From Eubacteriales bacterium (lineage in GTDB: Bacteria; Bacillota; Clostridia; Lachnospirales; Lachnospiraceae): 64,000 bases of DNA. The notes under the pieces are model-generated. The model had not been told where the DNA came from and made no database searches. It worked only from the letters and a program-made list of their open reading frames with translations. The stretch spans positions 1 to 64,000 of the forward strand of contig JAUNDP010000012.1 of the NCBI GenBank assembly GCA_030526005.1. Direction: 5' to 3'. The position numbers were made by a program, and so were the translations under genes. Shown here piece after piece: positions 43,583 to 52,591 of this stretch (the stretch's first letter is position 1; each line of letters starts with the position of its first letter).

Positions 43583-44110
43583 ATGCGTTATACAATCAGC
43601 GGAAAGAATATTGATATTACCGAAGGCTTAAGAAATGCAGTTACAGAAAAACTTGGAAAGCTGGAACGGTATTTTACTCCTGATACGGAGATTATTGTTA
43701 CACTCAGCGTTGAAAAAGAGAGACAAAAAATAGAAGTTACAATTCCGGTAAAAGGAAATATTATTCGTTCAGAGCAGGTCAGCAATGACATGTATGTGTC
43801 CATTGATCTTGTGGAAGAAGTGATCGAGAGACAGCTGCGGAAATATAAAAATAAGATTATTGAGAAACACAAAGAAGGCGGAATCTTCCAGCCGGAATTT
43901 ATGGAGACAGAAGAGGATGATCCGGAAGAGATCAAGATTATCCGCACAAAACATTTTGGAATGAAACCAATGTATCCGGAAGATGCCTGCATCCAGATGG
44001 AACTGCTGGGACATAACTTTTTCGTATTCTGTAATGCAGAGACAGAGGAAGTAAACGTAGTCTATAAGAGAAAAGGCAACACATATGGACTGATTGAACC
44101 AGAATTCTAA
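43583..44110 (+). CDS. hpf: Ribosome hibernation promoting factor, long form
   Basis: This protein dimerises idle 70S ribosomes into 100S particles (175 aa, the long form typical of Firmicutes). The N-terminal domain (residues 1 to about 98, MRYTISGKNIDITEGLRNAV) binds the decoding region. The C-terminal domain (about 118-175, IIRTKHFGMKPMYPEDACI onward) mediates dimerisation. ATG 43583 is chosen because AAAGGGG is 8 nt upstream; an in-frame GTG at 43574 overlaps that site. It stands alone between its own promoter and terminator. Confidence 0.95.
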   Translation: MRYTISGKNIDITEGLRNAVTEKLGKLERYFTPDTEIIVTLSVEKERQKIEVTIPVKGNIIRSEQVSNDMYVSIDLVEEVIERQLRKYKNKIIEKHKEGGIFQPEFMETEEDDPEEIKIIRTKHFGMKPMYPEDACIQMELLGHNFFVFCNAETEEVNVVYKRKGNTYGLIEPEF

Positions 44111-44122
44111 ATAGTGAAAGAA

Positions 44123-44154
44123 AATCCCCGCTTCAAAACAGCGGGGAATTTTTT
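44123..44154 (+). terminator. Terminator of hpf
   Basis: A GC-rich stem AATCCCCGCT (44123-44132) / AGCGGGGAATT (44140-44150) is followed by T residues. Confidence 0.88.
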
Positions 44155-44189
44155 GTTGCGATAAAAAAGTACAAAAGAATGGAGAGTTT

Positions 44190-44789
44190 ATGACAGGAAA
44201 AACGCATTTCGTGGTAGGGGAGGCGGCAGCGCTTGCTGTAATCCTGCCTTCAGGCTGGAAAGAGACGGCGCTTTGTTTTGCCGCCGCCGCAGTCGGATCG
44301 GTGATCTGCGATATTGATGTGGATAGTTCTCATGCCCACAGACAGGCAGAACGTGTGATTTTGTTTTCGATCCTGGCAGTGCTGACAGCAGGACTGGCTG
44401 AGTGGAAATTTGATTTTGGGATCATGCAGAAAATTATATCGCAGCGGGAGCTGTGGCCGATTGCGGCAGGGATTATCGGATTTCTGGCTATGTGTGTGAT
44501 TGGAAAAGAACAGCCGCACCGTTCTTTTATGCACTCGCTTTTAGCAGTGCTGATTTTTTCCGGACTTGTATATCTGGTGATTCCAAAAGCGGCAGGTTCG
44601 TTTGCAGTGGCGATGAGTTCTCATCTCGTGCTGGATATTTTTAATAAAAAAAATATCCGTCTGTGGTATCCGTTTCCAGGCGGCGTATCGCTGAAATTAT
44701 GTAAGGCAGATGGATGGGCGGATGAAGCACTTTTTTATATCGGATGCACAGCAGCAGCTGTTTTGACGCTGATCTGTCTGATGCGATAG
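44190..44789 (+). CDS. YdjM/DUF457-type membrane-bound hydrolase-like protein
   Basis: This 199-residue membrane protein has about five helices and the metal-ligand pattern of the YdjM (LexA-binding, DUF457) family: His6 in MTGKTHFVVGE, Asp residues in VICDIDVDSS near 38-47, HRSFMHS near 110-116, and SSHLVLDIFNKKNIRLWYPF near 143. Members are often called metal-dependent hydrolases, but the reaction is not established. The ATG has GGAGAG upstream. It lies between the hpf terminator and the secA promoter and is probably expressed alone. Confidence 0.82.
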   Translation: MTGKTHFVVGEAAALAVILPSGWKETALCFAAAAVGSVICDIDVDSSHAHRQAERVILFSILAVLTAGLAEWKFDFGIMQKIISQRELWPIAAGIIGFLAMCVIGKEQPHRSFMHSLLAVLIFSGLVYLVIPKAAGSFAVAMSSHLVLDIFNKKNIRLWYPFPGGVSLKLCKADGWADEALFYIGCTAAAVLTLICLMR

Positions 44790-44853
44790 GGACAGAAAAA
44801 AGAAAATAAAAGAAAAAAGAAGAAATATGTGGGGAGAAGGAAAAAAAATTTTG

Positions 44854-44882
44854 TTGTGTTCATCAATGGAAAGTGCTACAAT
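44854..44882 (+). promoter_or_regulatory. Promoter of secA
   Basis: TTGTGT (44854-44859), a 17-bp spacer and TACAAT (44877-44882), with a leader of about 130 nt before the ATG. Confidence 0.55.
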
Positions 44883-45017
44883 AAGAAACAGAATTATGTT
44901 TTCAGCAGAATCTGATTTTGCCATGTCAAACATGGAGACTGAAGACAGCTGTCTGAAAAATCATCGGATAAAAAGACAGAAAAGAAATTTAATAGAACGG
45001 AAATAGGAGAAAGTGAC

Positions 45018-47591
45018 ATGAAGTTTGTTGAAAAAGTATTTGGGACTCATAGCTCCAGAGAGCTGAAAAGAATCATGCCTCTGGTCAAAAAGATTGAAGA
45101 TCTGCGCCCGACAATGCAGGCGCTCACGGATGAAGAGCTGAGAGGAAAAACAGAAGAGTATAAGAAGAGACTGCAGCAAGGTGAGACACTCGATGATCTG
45201 CTTCCGGAAGCATTTGCTACCGTGCGCGAAGCGAGCAAGAGAGTTTTGAATATGGAGCATTATCCGGTACAGTTAATCGGAGGGATTATTCTGCATCAGG
45301 GACGTATCGCTGAGATGAGAACAGGTGAAGGTAAGACGCTTGTGTCAACAACGCCGGCATATTTAAATGCGCTGACAGGGAGAGGCGTTCACATCGTAAC
45401 CGTCAACGACTATCTGGCAAAGCGTGACGCTGAGTGGATGGGAAAGGTGCATGAATTTTTAGGCCTGAAAGTCGGCGTTGTTTTAAATGATATGGACAAC
45501 GATGCAAGAAGAGCGGCATATGCGTGCGATATCACTTATGTGACGAACAATGAGCTGGGATTTGATTATCTGAGAGACAACATGGTTATCTACAAAGAAC
45601 AGCTGGTACAGAGAGATCTGGCATATGCGATCATCGATGAGGTCGACTCCGTATTGATTGACGAGGCAAGAACACCTCTGATTATTTCCGGACAGAGCGG
45701 AAAGTCAACAAAATTATATGAAGTATGCGATATTCTGGCAAGACAGCTGGAACGCGGCGAGGCAAGCGGCGAAGTGACAAAAATGTCTGCGATCATGGGA
45801 GAAGAGATCACAGAGACCGGAGACTTTATTGTAAATGAAAAAGATAAGATTGTCAGCCTGACGCAGGATGGTATCAAAAAAGTAGAGAAATTCTTTAATA
45901 TTGAAAACCTTGCTGATGCGGAAAATCTGGAAATTCAGCACAATATTGATCTGGCGCTGCGCGCACACAATCTGATGTTCCGCGATAAAGACTATGTTGT
46001 CAAAGATGATGAAGTATTGATCGTCGATGAGTTTACAGGTCGTATTATGCCGGGAAGAAGATATTCTGACGGTCTGCACCAGGCAATCGAGGCAAAAGAG
46101 CATGTAAAAGTAAAACGAGAGAGCAAGACGCTTGCCACAATCACATTCCAGAACTTCTTTAATAAATACGAAAAGAAGAGTGGTATGACTGGTACCGCTC
46201 TCACAGAAGAAAAAGAATTCCGTGAAATCTATGGCATGGACGTTGTGGAAATTCCGACAAACCGTCCGGTTCAGCGAAAAGATTTAGACGATGCTGTTTA
46301 TATGACGAAAAAGGAAAAATTCCATGCAGTTGTAAGAGCCATCAAAGAAGCGCATGATAAAGGTCAGCCTGTTCTGGTAGGTACGATCACAATCGATACA
46401 TCCGAACTTTTAAGCTCTATGCTGAGAAAAGAGGGAATTCCTCACAAAGTCCTGAATGCGAAATTCCATGAGATGGAAGCTGAGATCGTGGCAGACGCCG
46501 GTATTCACGGAGCAGTCACGATTGCGACAAACATGGCTGGACGTGGTACGGATATCAAGCTGGATGACAAGTCAAAAGAGCTGGGCGGATTAAAAATTAT
46601 CGGTACAGAGCGTCATGAATCAAGACGTATCGACAATCAGCTGCGCGGTCGTTCCGGACGTCAGGGAGATCCGGGAGAATCCAGATTTTACATTTCTCTG
46701 GAAGACGATCTGATGAGATTGTTCGGATCAGAAAAACTGATGGGAGTATTTAAATCTCTCGGAGTAAAGGAAGACGAACAGATTGAACATAAAATGCTCA
46801 GCAGCGCAATCGAAAAAGCGCAGATGAAGATTGAGAGCAACAACTATGGAATCCGTAAAAACCTGCTGGAATATGACCAGGTCAACAACGAACAGCGTGA
46901 GATCATTTATAAAGAGAGACGTCGCGTACTTGACGGCGAGAGCATGAGAGATTCTATCTTTAAGATGATCAATGACTGCGTAGACCGCTATATCGATCTG
47001 TGCATCCCATCCGATCAGGAACGCAGCGAGTGGGATTTAAAAGAACTGGACAGAGTTGTTCTGCGTATTATTCCATTGCAGCCGATCACAGAGGAAGATA
47101 TTAAAGATATCAAAAAGAAGGATGAACTGAGACAGTATCTGAAAGAAAAAGCAGTAAAAATGTACGAGGAGAAAGAAGCACAGTTCCCAGAAGCAGAACA
47201 GCTGCGTGAGTTGGAGCGTGTCATTCTCTTAAAGGTAATTGACCGGAAGTGGATGGATCATATCGACGATATGGAACAGCTGCGTCAGGGAATCGGACTT
47301 CAGGCATATGGACAGAAAGATCCAAAAGTAGAATATAAAATGCAGGCATATGACATGTTCAATGAAATGTCAGCTGCCATTCAGGAAGAGACGATCCAGC
47401 TTCTGTACCATGTAAAACTGGAACAGAAAGTAGAGAGAGAAGAAGTAGCAAAAGTGACAGGAACAAATAAGGATGAAAGTCTTGCAAAAGCGCCGAAGAA
47501 ACGCGAAGAAAACAAGGTTTATCCGAATGATCCATGTCCATGCGGAAGCGGCAAAAAATATAAACAGTGCTGCGGAAGAAAAAGAGTATAA
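45018..47591 (+). CDS. secA: Preprotein translocase ATPase SecA
   Basis: SecA drives secretory proteins through the SecYEG channel (857 aa). It shows the opening [12 protein letters not shown], the Walker A region MRTGEGKT near residue 100, the DEVD Walker B box, the preprotein crosslinking domain, [12 protein letters not shown] in the second nucleotide fold, and a long helical scaffold domain. The C-terminus carries the zinc finger C-x-C-x8-C-C ([14 protein letters not shown]), the SecB/ribosome contact site. GGAGAA precedes ATG 45018. A terminator separates it from prfB. Confidence 0.97.
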   Translation: MKFVEKVFGTHSSRELKRIMPLVKKIEDLRPTMQALTDEELRGKTEEYKKRLQQGETLDDLLPEAFATVREASKRVLNMEHYPVQLIGGIILHQGRIAEMRTGEGKTLVSTTPAYLNALTGRGVHIVTVNDYLAKRDAEWMGKVHEFLGLKVGVVLNDMDNDARRAAYACDITYVTNNELGFDYLRDNMVIYKEQLVQRDLAYAIIDEVDSVLIDEARTPLIISGQSGKSTKLYEVCDILARQLERGEASGEVTKMSAIMGEEITETGDFIVNEKDKIVSLTQDGIKKVEKFFNIENLADAENLEIQHNIDLALRAHNLMFRDKDYVVKDDEVLIVDEFTGRIMPGRRYSDGLHQAIEAKEHVKVKRESKTLATITFQNFFNKYEKKSGMTGTALTEEKEFREIYGMDVVEIPTNRPVQRKDLDDAVYMTKKEKFHAVVRAIKEAHDKGQPVLVGTITIDTSELLSSMLRKEGIPHKVLNAKFHEMEAEIVADAGIHGAVTIATNMAGRGTDIKLDDKSKELGGLKIIGTERHESRRIDNQLRGRSGRQGDPGESRFYISLEDDLMRLFGSEKLMGVFKSLGVKEDEQIEHKMLSSAIEKAQMKIESNNYGIRKNLLEYDQVNNEQREIIYKERRRVLDGESMRDSIFKMINDCVDRYIDLCIPSDQERSEWDLKELDRVVLRIIPLQPITEEDIKDIKKKDELRQYLKEKAVKMYEEKEAQFPEAEQLRELERVILLKVIDRKWMDHIDDMEQLRQGIGLQAYGQKDPKVEYKMQAYDMFNEMSAAIQEETIQLLYHVKLEQKVEREEVAKVTGTNKDESLAKAPKKREENKVYPNDPCPCGSGKKYKQCCGRKRV

Positions 47592-47612
47592 AAAATAGAA
47601 TAGAAAAGCAGA

Positions 47613-47657
47613 CAGGAAAAAGGCTTGCCATTTCGACATTCCTTTTTCCTGATTTTT
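47613..47657 (+). terminator. Terminator between secA and prfB
   Basis: An 11-bp stem CAGGAAAAAGG (47613-47623) / CCTTTTTCCTG (47641-47651) is followed by ATTTTT. Confidence 0.65.
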
Positions 47658-47676
47658 AGGAAAGAAGGTGAAGCGA

Positions 47677-48802
47677 ATGGTAGAATTAGATCAGTTTAAG
47701 TACGTTCTCGGTACATATGAGAAACCATTGGTGGAAGTGAGGGATTCACTTTGACCTGGCTAACAAAGAGCAGCGTATCCAGGAATTAGAGAGAAAGATG
47801 GAAGAACCGGGATTCTGGGATAAACCGGAAGAGTCTCAGGAGTCCATGAAAACCTTAAAGGGACTGAAAGACGATGTGGAGACGTATCGTCAGCTGAAAC
47901 AGAAATATGAAGACATTGAAACACTGATTGCAATGGGCTATGAGGAGAATGACGCTTCTTTGATTCCGGAGATTCAGGCTGAATTGGATGACTTTATTGA
48001 GACCTATGAAGGAATCCGTGTAAAGACACTGCTTTCCGGAGAGTATGACAAGGACAATGCGATTGTGACGCTCCATGCCGGAGCCGGGGGAACAGAGTCC
48101 TGCGACTGGGCGGGAATGCTTTATCGTATGTATACAAGATGGGCAGAGAAGAAAGGATATCAGGTGGAAGTGCTTGATTATCTTGACGGAGACGAAGCCG
48201 GAATCAAGTCTGTGACCTTTCAGGTAAATGGAGAAAACGCGTACGGCTATCTGAAATCAGAAAAAGGCGTTCATCGTCTTGTGCGCATCTCACCATTTAA
48301 TGCGGCAGGAAAACGTCAGACTTCTTTTGTCTCATGCGATGTCATGCCGGACATTGAAGAAAATATTGATATTGAAATCCGAGACGAGGATATCCGTGTG
48401 GACACATACCGTTCCAGCGGCGCCGGCGGTCAGCATATCAATAAGACTTCTTCCGCAGTCCGAATTACACATCTGCCGACGAATATTGTGGTGCAGTGTC
48501 AGAATGAGCGCTCTCAGCATATGAACAAAGACAAGGCAATGCAGATGCTGAAAGCAAAATTATATTTGATGGAACAGCAGAAAAATGCAGAGAAACTTTC
48601 TGATATCCGAGGCGAGGTGTCAGATAACGGATGGGGAAGCCAGATTCGCTCTTACGTTCTCCAGCCGTATACGATGGTGAAAGATCATCGTACAAATGCC
48701 GAAACAGGAAATGCCGAGCAGGTATTGGATGGCGGCATTGATCATTTTATCAATGCCTACCTGAAATGGCTGACACTTGGAAAAAAGAAGGAAGAAGAAT
48801 AG
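47677..48802 (+). CDS. prfB: Peptide chain release factor 2, with programmed +1 frameshift
   Basis: RF2 reads UGA and UAA stop codons. The gene is in two frames: 25 codons from ATG 47677 end at an in-frame TGA (47752-47754), and the rest continues in the +1 frame from GAC at 47753, giving 374 residues. The slip site CTT-TGA-C is preceded by an internal AGGGAT Shine-Dalgarno-like element at the spacing used in other bacteria, so low RF2 raises its own synthesis. The main part has the RF2 recognition tripeptide SPF (VRISPFNAAG) and GGQ near residue 250. AAGGTG precedes the ATG. A second ATG at 47798 is inside the gene and not the true start. Confidence 0.96.
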
Positions 48803-48809
48803 AATCAGC

Positions 48810-48844
48810 AGACATCAGGCATTGACCCTGGTGTCTGTTTTTTT
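48810..48844 (+). terminator. Terminator of prfB
   Basis: A 10-bp stem with one G-U pair (48810-48819 with 48827-48836) is followed by seven T residues. Confidence 0.82.
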
Positions 48845-48858
48845 AGGAAGGAATTGCG

Positions 48859-50145
48859 ATGGGAATTATTAAATCAATGATAAGCAGTGCGACAACAGCG
48901 ATCGGAGAAGGATTACAGGATCAGTTTTTAGAAGTAATTGAGCCGGAAGACATGGGAGAACAGACGGTCATGACAAGAGGCGTTCAAGTGCGAAGAGGAC
49001 GCGGCGGAAACCGTCGGGGAAATGAAAATATCATCTCGAATGGTTCTGTCATTCATGTATATGACAGCCAGTTTATGATCGTGACAGACGGCGGAAGAAT
49101 CATCGACTATACAGCAGAACCGGGCTATTATACGGTTGATAATTCCTGTATGCCTTCTATGTATAATGGGGAGCTGGGGGATGCGCTGACAGAGACATTT
49201 GAGAGAATCAAATTTGGAGGAATTACGCCTCAGGAGCAAAGAGTGTATTACATCAATTTACAGGAAATAAGGGGCCTGAAGTTTGGAACAAAAAACCCAG
49301 TCAATTATTTTGACAATTTTTATCAGGCAGAATTGTTTCTTCGGGCACATGGCACATACTCGATTAAAATTACAGATCCGCTGAAGTTTTATGAGGAAGT
49401 CGTGCCGAGAAACAGAGATCAGATAGAAGCGGAAGAGATCAGCGAACAGTTTCGGAATGAATTTTTAGATGCGCTGCAGTCCAGTATCAATCAGATGTCT
49501 GTCGATGGCATCCGCATTTCTTTTGTGACATCTAAGAGCAGAGAACTGAGTAAATATATGGCAGATGTGCTGGACGAATTGTGGAGAAACAGTAGAGGGG
49601 TGGAGATTCAGAATGTCGGAATCGCCAATCTTTCTTATGATGAAGAGTCGAAAGCGCTGATTCAGATGAGAAACAAAGGCGCCATGTTAGGAGATCCATA
49701 TGTCAGAGAAGGATATCTTCAGGGAGCGATTGCGCGTGGCATAGAAGCGGCAGGAAACAATCCGTCCGGCAGCATGAATGGGTTTATGGGCGTCAATATG
49801 GGGATGGCATCGTTTGGAGCAGGCAATGCTCTGTTATGGAACCAACAGCAAAATATGAACTCAAAAGAGCACAGAACCAGCGGGGAGAATGATTCTGCTT
49901 ACAGCAAGGGCGCCAGAGAATGGCGATGCGAATGTGGCACTGTGAATGAAGGCAGATTTTGTCAGGGATGTGGAAGACCTCGTATACAGGATAACAGATG
50001 GCGATGTAGCTGCGGTACGGTCAATGAAGGAAATTTCTGTCAAGGCTGTGGGAAACCACATTTAAAAAATACGAGATGGACATGCAGCTGCAGCACGGTC
50101 AATGAAGGGAATTTTTGCCAGGGATGCGGAAAACCACGCCCATAA
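48859..50145 (+). CDS. SPFH-domain protein with three C-terminal zinc ribbons (YdjI-like)
   Basis: This 428-residue protein starts with an SPFH/virion-core-like domain (residues about 1-290) of the kind found in Bacillus subtilis YdjI, associated with membranes and stress. A glycine/methionine-rich linker follows. Residues 355 to the end are three near-identical zinc ribbons of the type W-x-C-x-C-x-T-V-N-E-G-x-F-C-Q-G-C-G, starting at Trp355, Trp381 and Trp407, an exact 26-residue period. YdjI-like proteins commonly have one. AGGAAGG precedes the ATG. The next two genes encode the other partners of the ydjGHI set, so a membrane-stress complex is inferred. Confidence 0.85.
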   Translation: MGIIKSMISSATTAIGEGLQDQFLEVIEPEDMGEQTVMTRGVQVRRGRGGNRRGNENIISNGSVIHVYDSQFMIVTDGGRIIDYTAEPGYYTVDNSCMPSMYNGELGDALTETFERIKFGGITPQEQRVYYINLQEIRGLKFGTKNPVNYFDNFYQAELFLRAHGTYSIKITDPLKFYEEVVPRNRDQIEAEEISEQFRNEFLDALQSSINQMSVDGIRISFVTSKSRELSKYMADVLDELWRNSRGVEIQNVGIANLSYDEESKALIQMRNKGAMLGDPYVREGYLQGAIARGIEAAGNNPSGSMNGFMGVNMGMASFGAGNALLWNQQQNMNSKEHRTSGENDSAYSKGAREWRCECGTVNEGRFCQGCGRPRIQDNRWRCSCGTVNEGNFCQGCGKPHLKNTRWTCSCSTVNEGNFCQGCGKPRP

Positions 50146-50183
50146 AAGGATAATGAGAGAAGAAAACGAGAGGAGGGGGTCAG

Positions 50184-51236
50184 ATGGCAGCGGTCAGCTA
50201 CCATTGTCCAAACTGTGGAGGAGAGTTACGATTTGATCCAACTATTCAGAGATATAAATGTGATTATTGCGGATCTGATTTTGAAGTGGAAGAAAAAAAA
50301 GAGATGGAAAGAGAGACGGCAGAATCCTATTCTTTTGACGCTGGAGAGGACAAGAGAGAAGAATTTGAAGGAATGGTCTACACCTGTCCTTCCTGTGGCG
50401 CAGAGATTGTGACAGACGAGACGACAGCGGCGACTGTTTGTTATTATTGTCATACGCCTGTCGTCTTATCCGGAAAACTGTCGGGAGAATATATGCCGGA
50501 TGCGATCCTTCCGTTTGCATTTGACAAAAAAGAGGCAGAGAGACGCTTTTTACAGTTTGTGAAAACGAAAAAATATGTGCCTGCTCGCTTTTTTCAGAAA
50601 AAACAGATTGAGATGCTGAAAGGAGTTTACTTTCCATTCTGGGTCTGTGAATGTAAGGCAGAAGGAAATTTAAGAGGAGAAGGTGTCCGTACTCGTGTCT
50701 GGAGACAGGGTGATATCGAATTTACAGAGAGAAATACCTACCATGTGGAGAGAGCAGGGCAGGCAGAATTTAAAAATATCGTAAAGAATGCGCTTGGAAA
50801 AGCAAAAAATGATCTGACACAAGGCGTTCATCCATTCGATCTTGCGCAGGCAAAGCCATTTTCCATGGGATATCTTGCAGGGTTTCAGGCGGAAAAGCGC
50901 GATATAGAAAAAAGAGAACTGGAAGATGAGGTCGAAAGAGAAGTCAAAAATCATACGAAAAAGATGCTGGAACAATCCATGGGAGGATATAGTGTAAAAA
51001 ATATAGACAGCTGCTTTGTTCATATGATAGAAGAAAAATGGAAGTATGTGCTGGTCCCTGTCTGGACATTGACCTATAAGGGGAAAAATAATGAAGTTTA
51101 TTACTATGCAATGAATGGACAAGATGGAAAGATATGCGGAAAATTTCCTATCTCTTACAAAAAATTATGGCTTCATTCGGGACTTCTGGCGGTCGCAGTG
51201 ATGATACTTTGCATGATAGGAGGATATCTCGCATGA
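50184..51236 (+). CDS. Double zinc-ribbon membrane protein (YdjG-like)
   Basis: This 350-residue protein has two zinc ribbons at the N-terminus: CPNCGG with CDYCGS (residues about 8-30) and CPSCGA with CYYCHT (about 68-92). A conserved middle domain follows (YMPDAILPFAFDKKEAERRF onward), with one membrane helix at the C-terminal end (about 329-349). This matches Bacillus YdjG-type proteins. AGGAGGGG precedes ATG 50184. The TGA overlaps the next start (ATGA), so it is coupled with the TPM-domain gene. Function in Bacillus is tied to membrane stress; here that is inference. Confidence 0.82.
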   Translation: MAAVSYHCPNCGGELRFDPTIQRYKCDYCGSDFEVEEKKEMERETAESYSFDAGEDKREEFEGMVYTCPSCGAEIVTDETTAATVCYYCHTPVVLSGKLSGEYMPDAILPFAFDKKEAERRFLQFVKTKKYVPARFFQKKQIEMLKGVYFPFWVCECKAEGNLRGEGVRTRVWRQGDIEFTERNTYHVERAGQAEFKNIVKNALGKAKNDLTQGVHPFDLAQAKPFSMGYLAGFQAEKRDIEKRELEDEVEREVKNHTKKMLEQSMGGYSVKNIDSCFVHMIEEKWKYVLVPVWTLTYKGKNNEVYYYAMNGQDGKICGKFPISYKKLWLHSGLLAVAVMILCMIGGYLA

Positions 51237-52030
51237 AAAAATGGAAAACAGGGATCGGATGTCTGATTTTTTCTTTCCTTTTCTTTATGCCATATCATGG
51301 TCAGGCACAGACATCCTATGTATACGATCAGGCAGATCTCTTGAGTGAAGCGCAGGAACAAACGCTGCAGGGATGGGCAGAAGAGAAGAAAGAAACAGAG
51401 AAACAAAATTTTGTTTTTCTGACATCAGAAGATACAGGAAATCAAGACACAAAGACGTATGCAGATCAATTTTATGACAGCCATGGATTTGAAAAACAGG
51501 ATGGAATTTTATTTTTTATCGACATGGATAACAGACAGCTGACCGTCTCCACAACAGGAAGTATGAGAAACAGCATGACAGATGAGAGAGTTGATGAAGT
51601 ACTGGAAGAAGTGAAACCATATGCATCAGATGGAGCATATTATCAGGTATTTACACAACTTGGGGAAAAGACGATTGCTTCTTTGAAAGATATGGAACAG
51701 ATCCCGTCTGGAACGCATGGAGACGAAGCAGAGTTTGAGGAGAAAAAAGAAATCACGGCAAGTGAGGCAGAAGGCGCGTTTTTGACGGCTTTGCTTGTTG
51801 GTGGAATTTTTTTCTTGGTGATTCGCAGAAAGTATCATGCGAACAGAAAGACAGCTGCATACGCATACCGGGAAAATGCTACGCTTGATATGACAAAACA
51901 GACCGATGATCTCATTCACCATACTGTGACAAGAAGACGGATTGAAAGAGAAGAGACAGAAGCAGATGTGGCAGGAGGAAACGGAAGTCAAAATCAGGAT
52001 GATCACGGGGGAGGAAGTATAGGTTTTTGA
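51233..52030 (+). CDS. TPM-domain membrane protein (YdjH/YgcG-like)
   Basis: This 265-residue protein has a signal peptide (residues 1 to about 25, MKKWKTGIGCLIFSFLFFM), an outside TPM domain (about 28-150: YVYDQADLLSEAQEQTLQ, then GILFFIDMDNRQLTVSTTG), one membrane helix near 180-197, and a cytoplasmic His/Gly-rich tail ending GGGSIGF. ATG 51233 overlaps the previous stop and has AGGAGG 10 nt upstream; an earlier in-frame start at 51134 lies inside the zinc-ribbon gene. TPM domains occur in envelope-stress proteins and in photosystem repair. It is the third gene of the SPFH/zinc-ribbon/TPM set. Confidence 0.82.
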   Translation: MKKWKTGIGCLIFSFLFFMPYHGQAQTSYVYDQADLLSEAQEQTLQGWAEEKKETEKQNFVFLTSEDTGNQDTKTYADQFYDSHGFEKQDGILFFIDMDNRQLTVSTTGSMRNSMTDERVDEVLEEVKPYASDGAYYQVFTQLGEKTIASLKDMEQIPSGTHGDEAEFEEKKEITASEAEGAFLTALLVGGIFFLVIRRKYHANRKTAAYAYRENATLDMTKQTDDLIHHTVTRRRIEREETEADVAGGNGSQNQDDHGGGSIGF

Positions 52031-52054
52031 ACTTTTTGTGCAGAGAAAAAAGTC

Positions 52055-52083
52055 TTGCATGAAAGCAATAAATGTGGTACGAT
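52055..52083 (+). promoter_or_regulatory. Promoter of the threonine-branch operon
   Basis: TTGCAT (52055-52060), a 17-bp spacer and TACGAT (52078-52083), 58 nt before the ACT-domain gene. Confidence 0.55.
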
Positions 52084-52140
52084 CTTCCTTATGAAAACAG
52101 ATGTATCTCTGGTGCAAACACGGAGGAGGAATATAGACAG

Positions 52141-52584
52141 ATGGAAGAGAAAAGCAAATATTTTGTTGTAAAACAAAAAGCAGTTCCGGAAGTTCTCTTA
52201 AAAGTGGTCGAGGCGAAACGACTTCTGGAATCGGAAAAGGTAGAGACGGTGCAGGAAGCGACAGAGCGTACCGGAATCAGCCGCAGCTCTTTTTATAAAT
52301 ATAAGGATGATATTTTCCCTTTTCATCAAAACGCAAAAGGAAAAACGATCACTTTTGTGATACAGATGGATGATGAACCTGGTTTGTTATCGGATGTATT
52401 AAAGATTGTGGCAGAGTTCAGGGCAAATATTCTGACGATTCATCAGAGTATTCCGATTAACGGGATTGCTTCCCTCACATTAAGTGTGGAGGTTTTGCCG
52501 AACACGGGAGATATTTCGCAGATGATTGAAGAAATTGAAGAGAAATCAGGTGTTCAGTACCTGAAAATTTTAGCTAGGGAGTGA
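52141..52584 (+). CDS. ACT-domain protein, UPF0735 (PheB-like)
   Basis: This 147-residue protein has an N-terminal helical and HTH-like part (QEATERTGISRSSFYKYKD, residues about 38-56) and a C-terminal ACT domain (about 70-145: ITFVIQMDDEPGLLSDVLKI onward), which binds amino acids. It matches the PheB/UPF0735 family, commonly found next to homoserine dehydrogenase. ATG 52141 is chosen for the AGGAGGA 10 nt upstream; an earlier ATG at 52072 sits in the promoter. It ends 7 nt before hom. A sensor role for threonine or a related amino acid is inferred. Confidence 0.9.
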   Translation: MEEKSKYFVVKQKAVPEVLLKVVEAKRLLESEKVETVQEATERTGISRSSFYKYKDDIFPFHQNAKGKTITFVIQMDDEPGLLSDVLKIVAEFRANILTIHQSIPINGIASLTLSVEVLPNTGDISQMIEEIEEKSGVQYLKILARE

Positions 52585-52591
52585 AAAGAAA

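Noticed and set aside
51134-51232. N-terminal extension of the TPM-domain protein
   Set aside because: It lies inside the zinc-ribbon gene and would precede the signal peptide; ATG 51233 has AGGAGG upstream.
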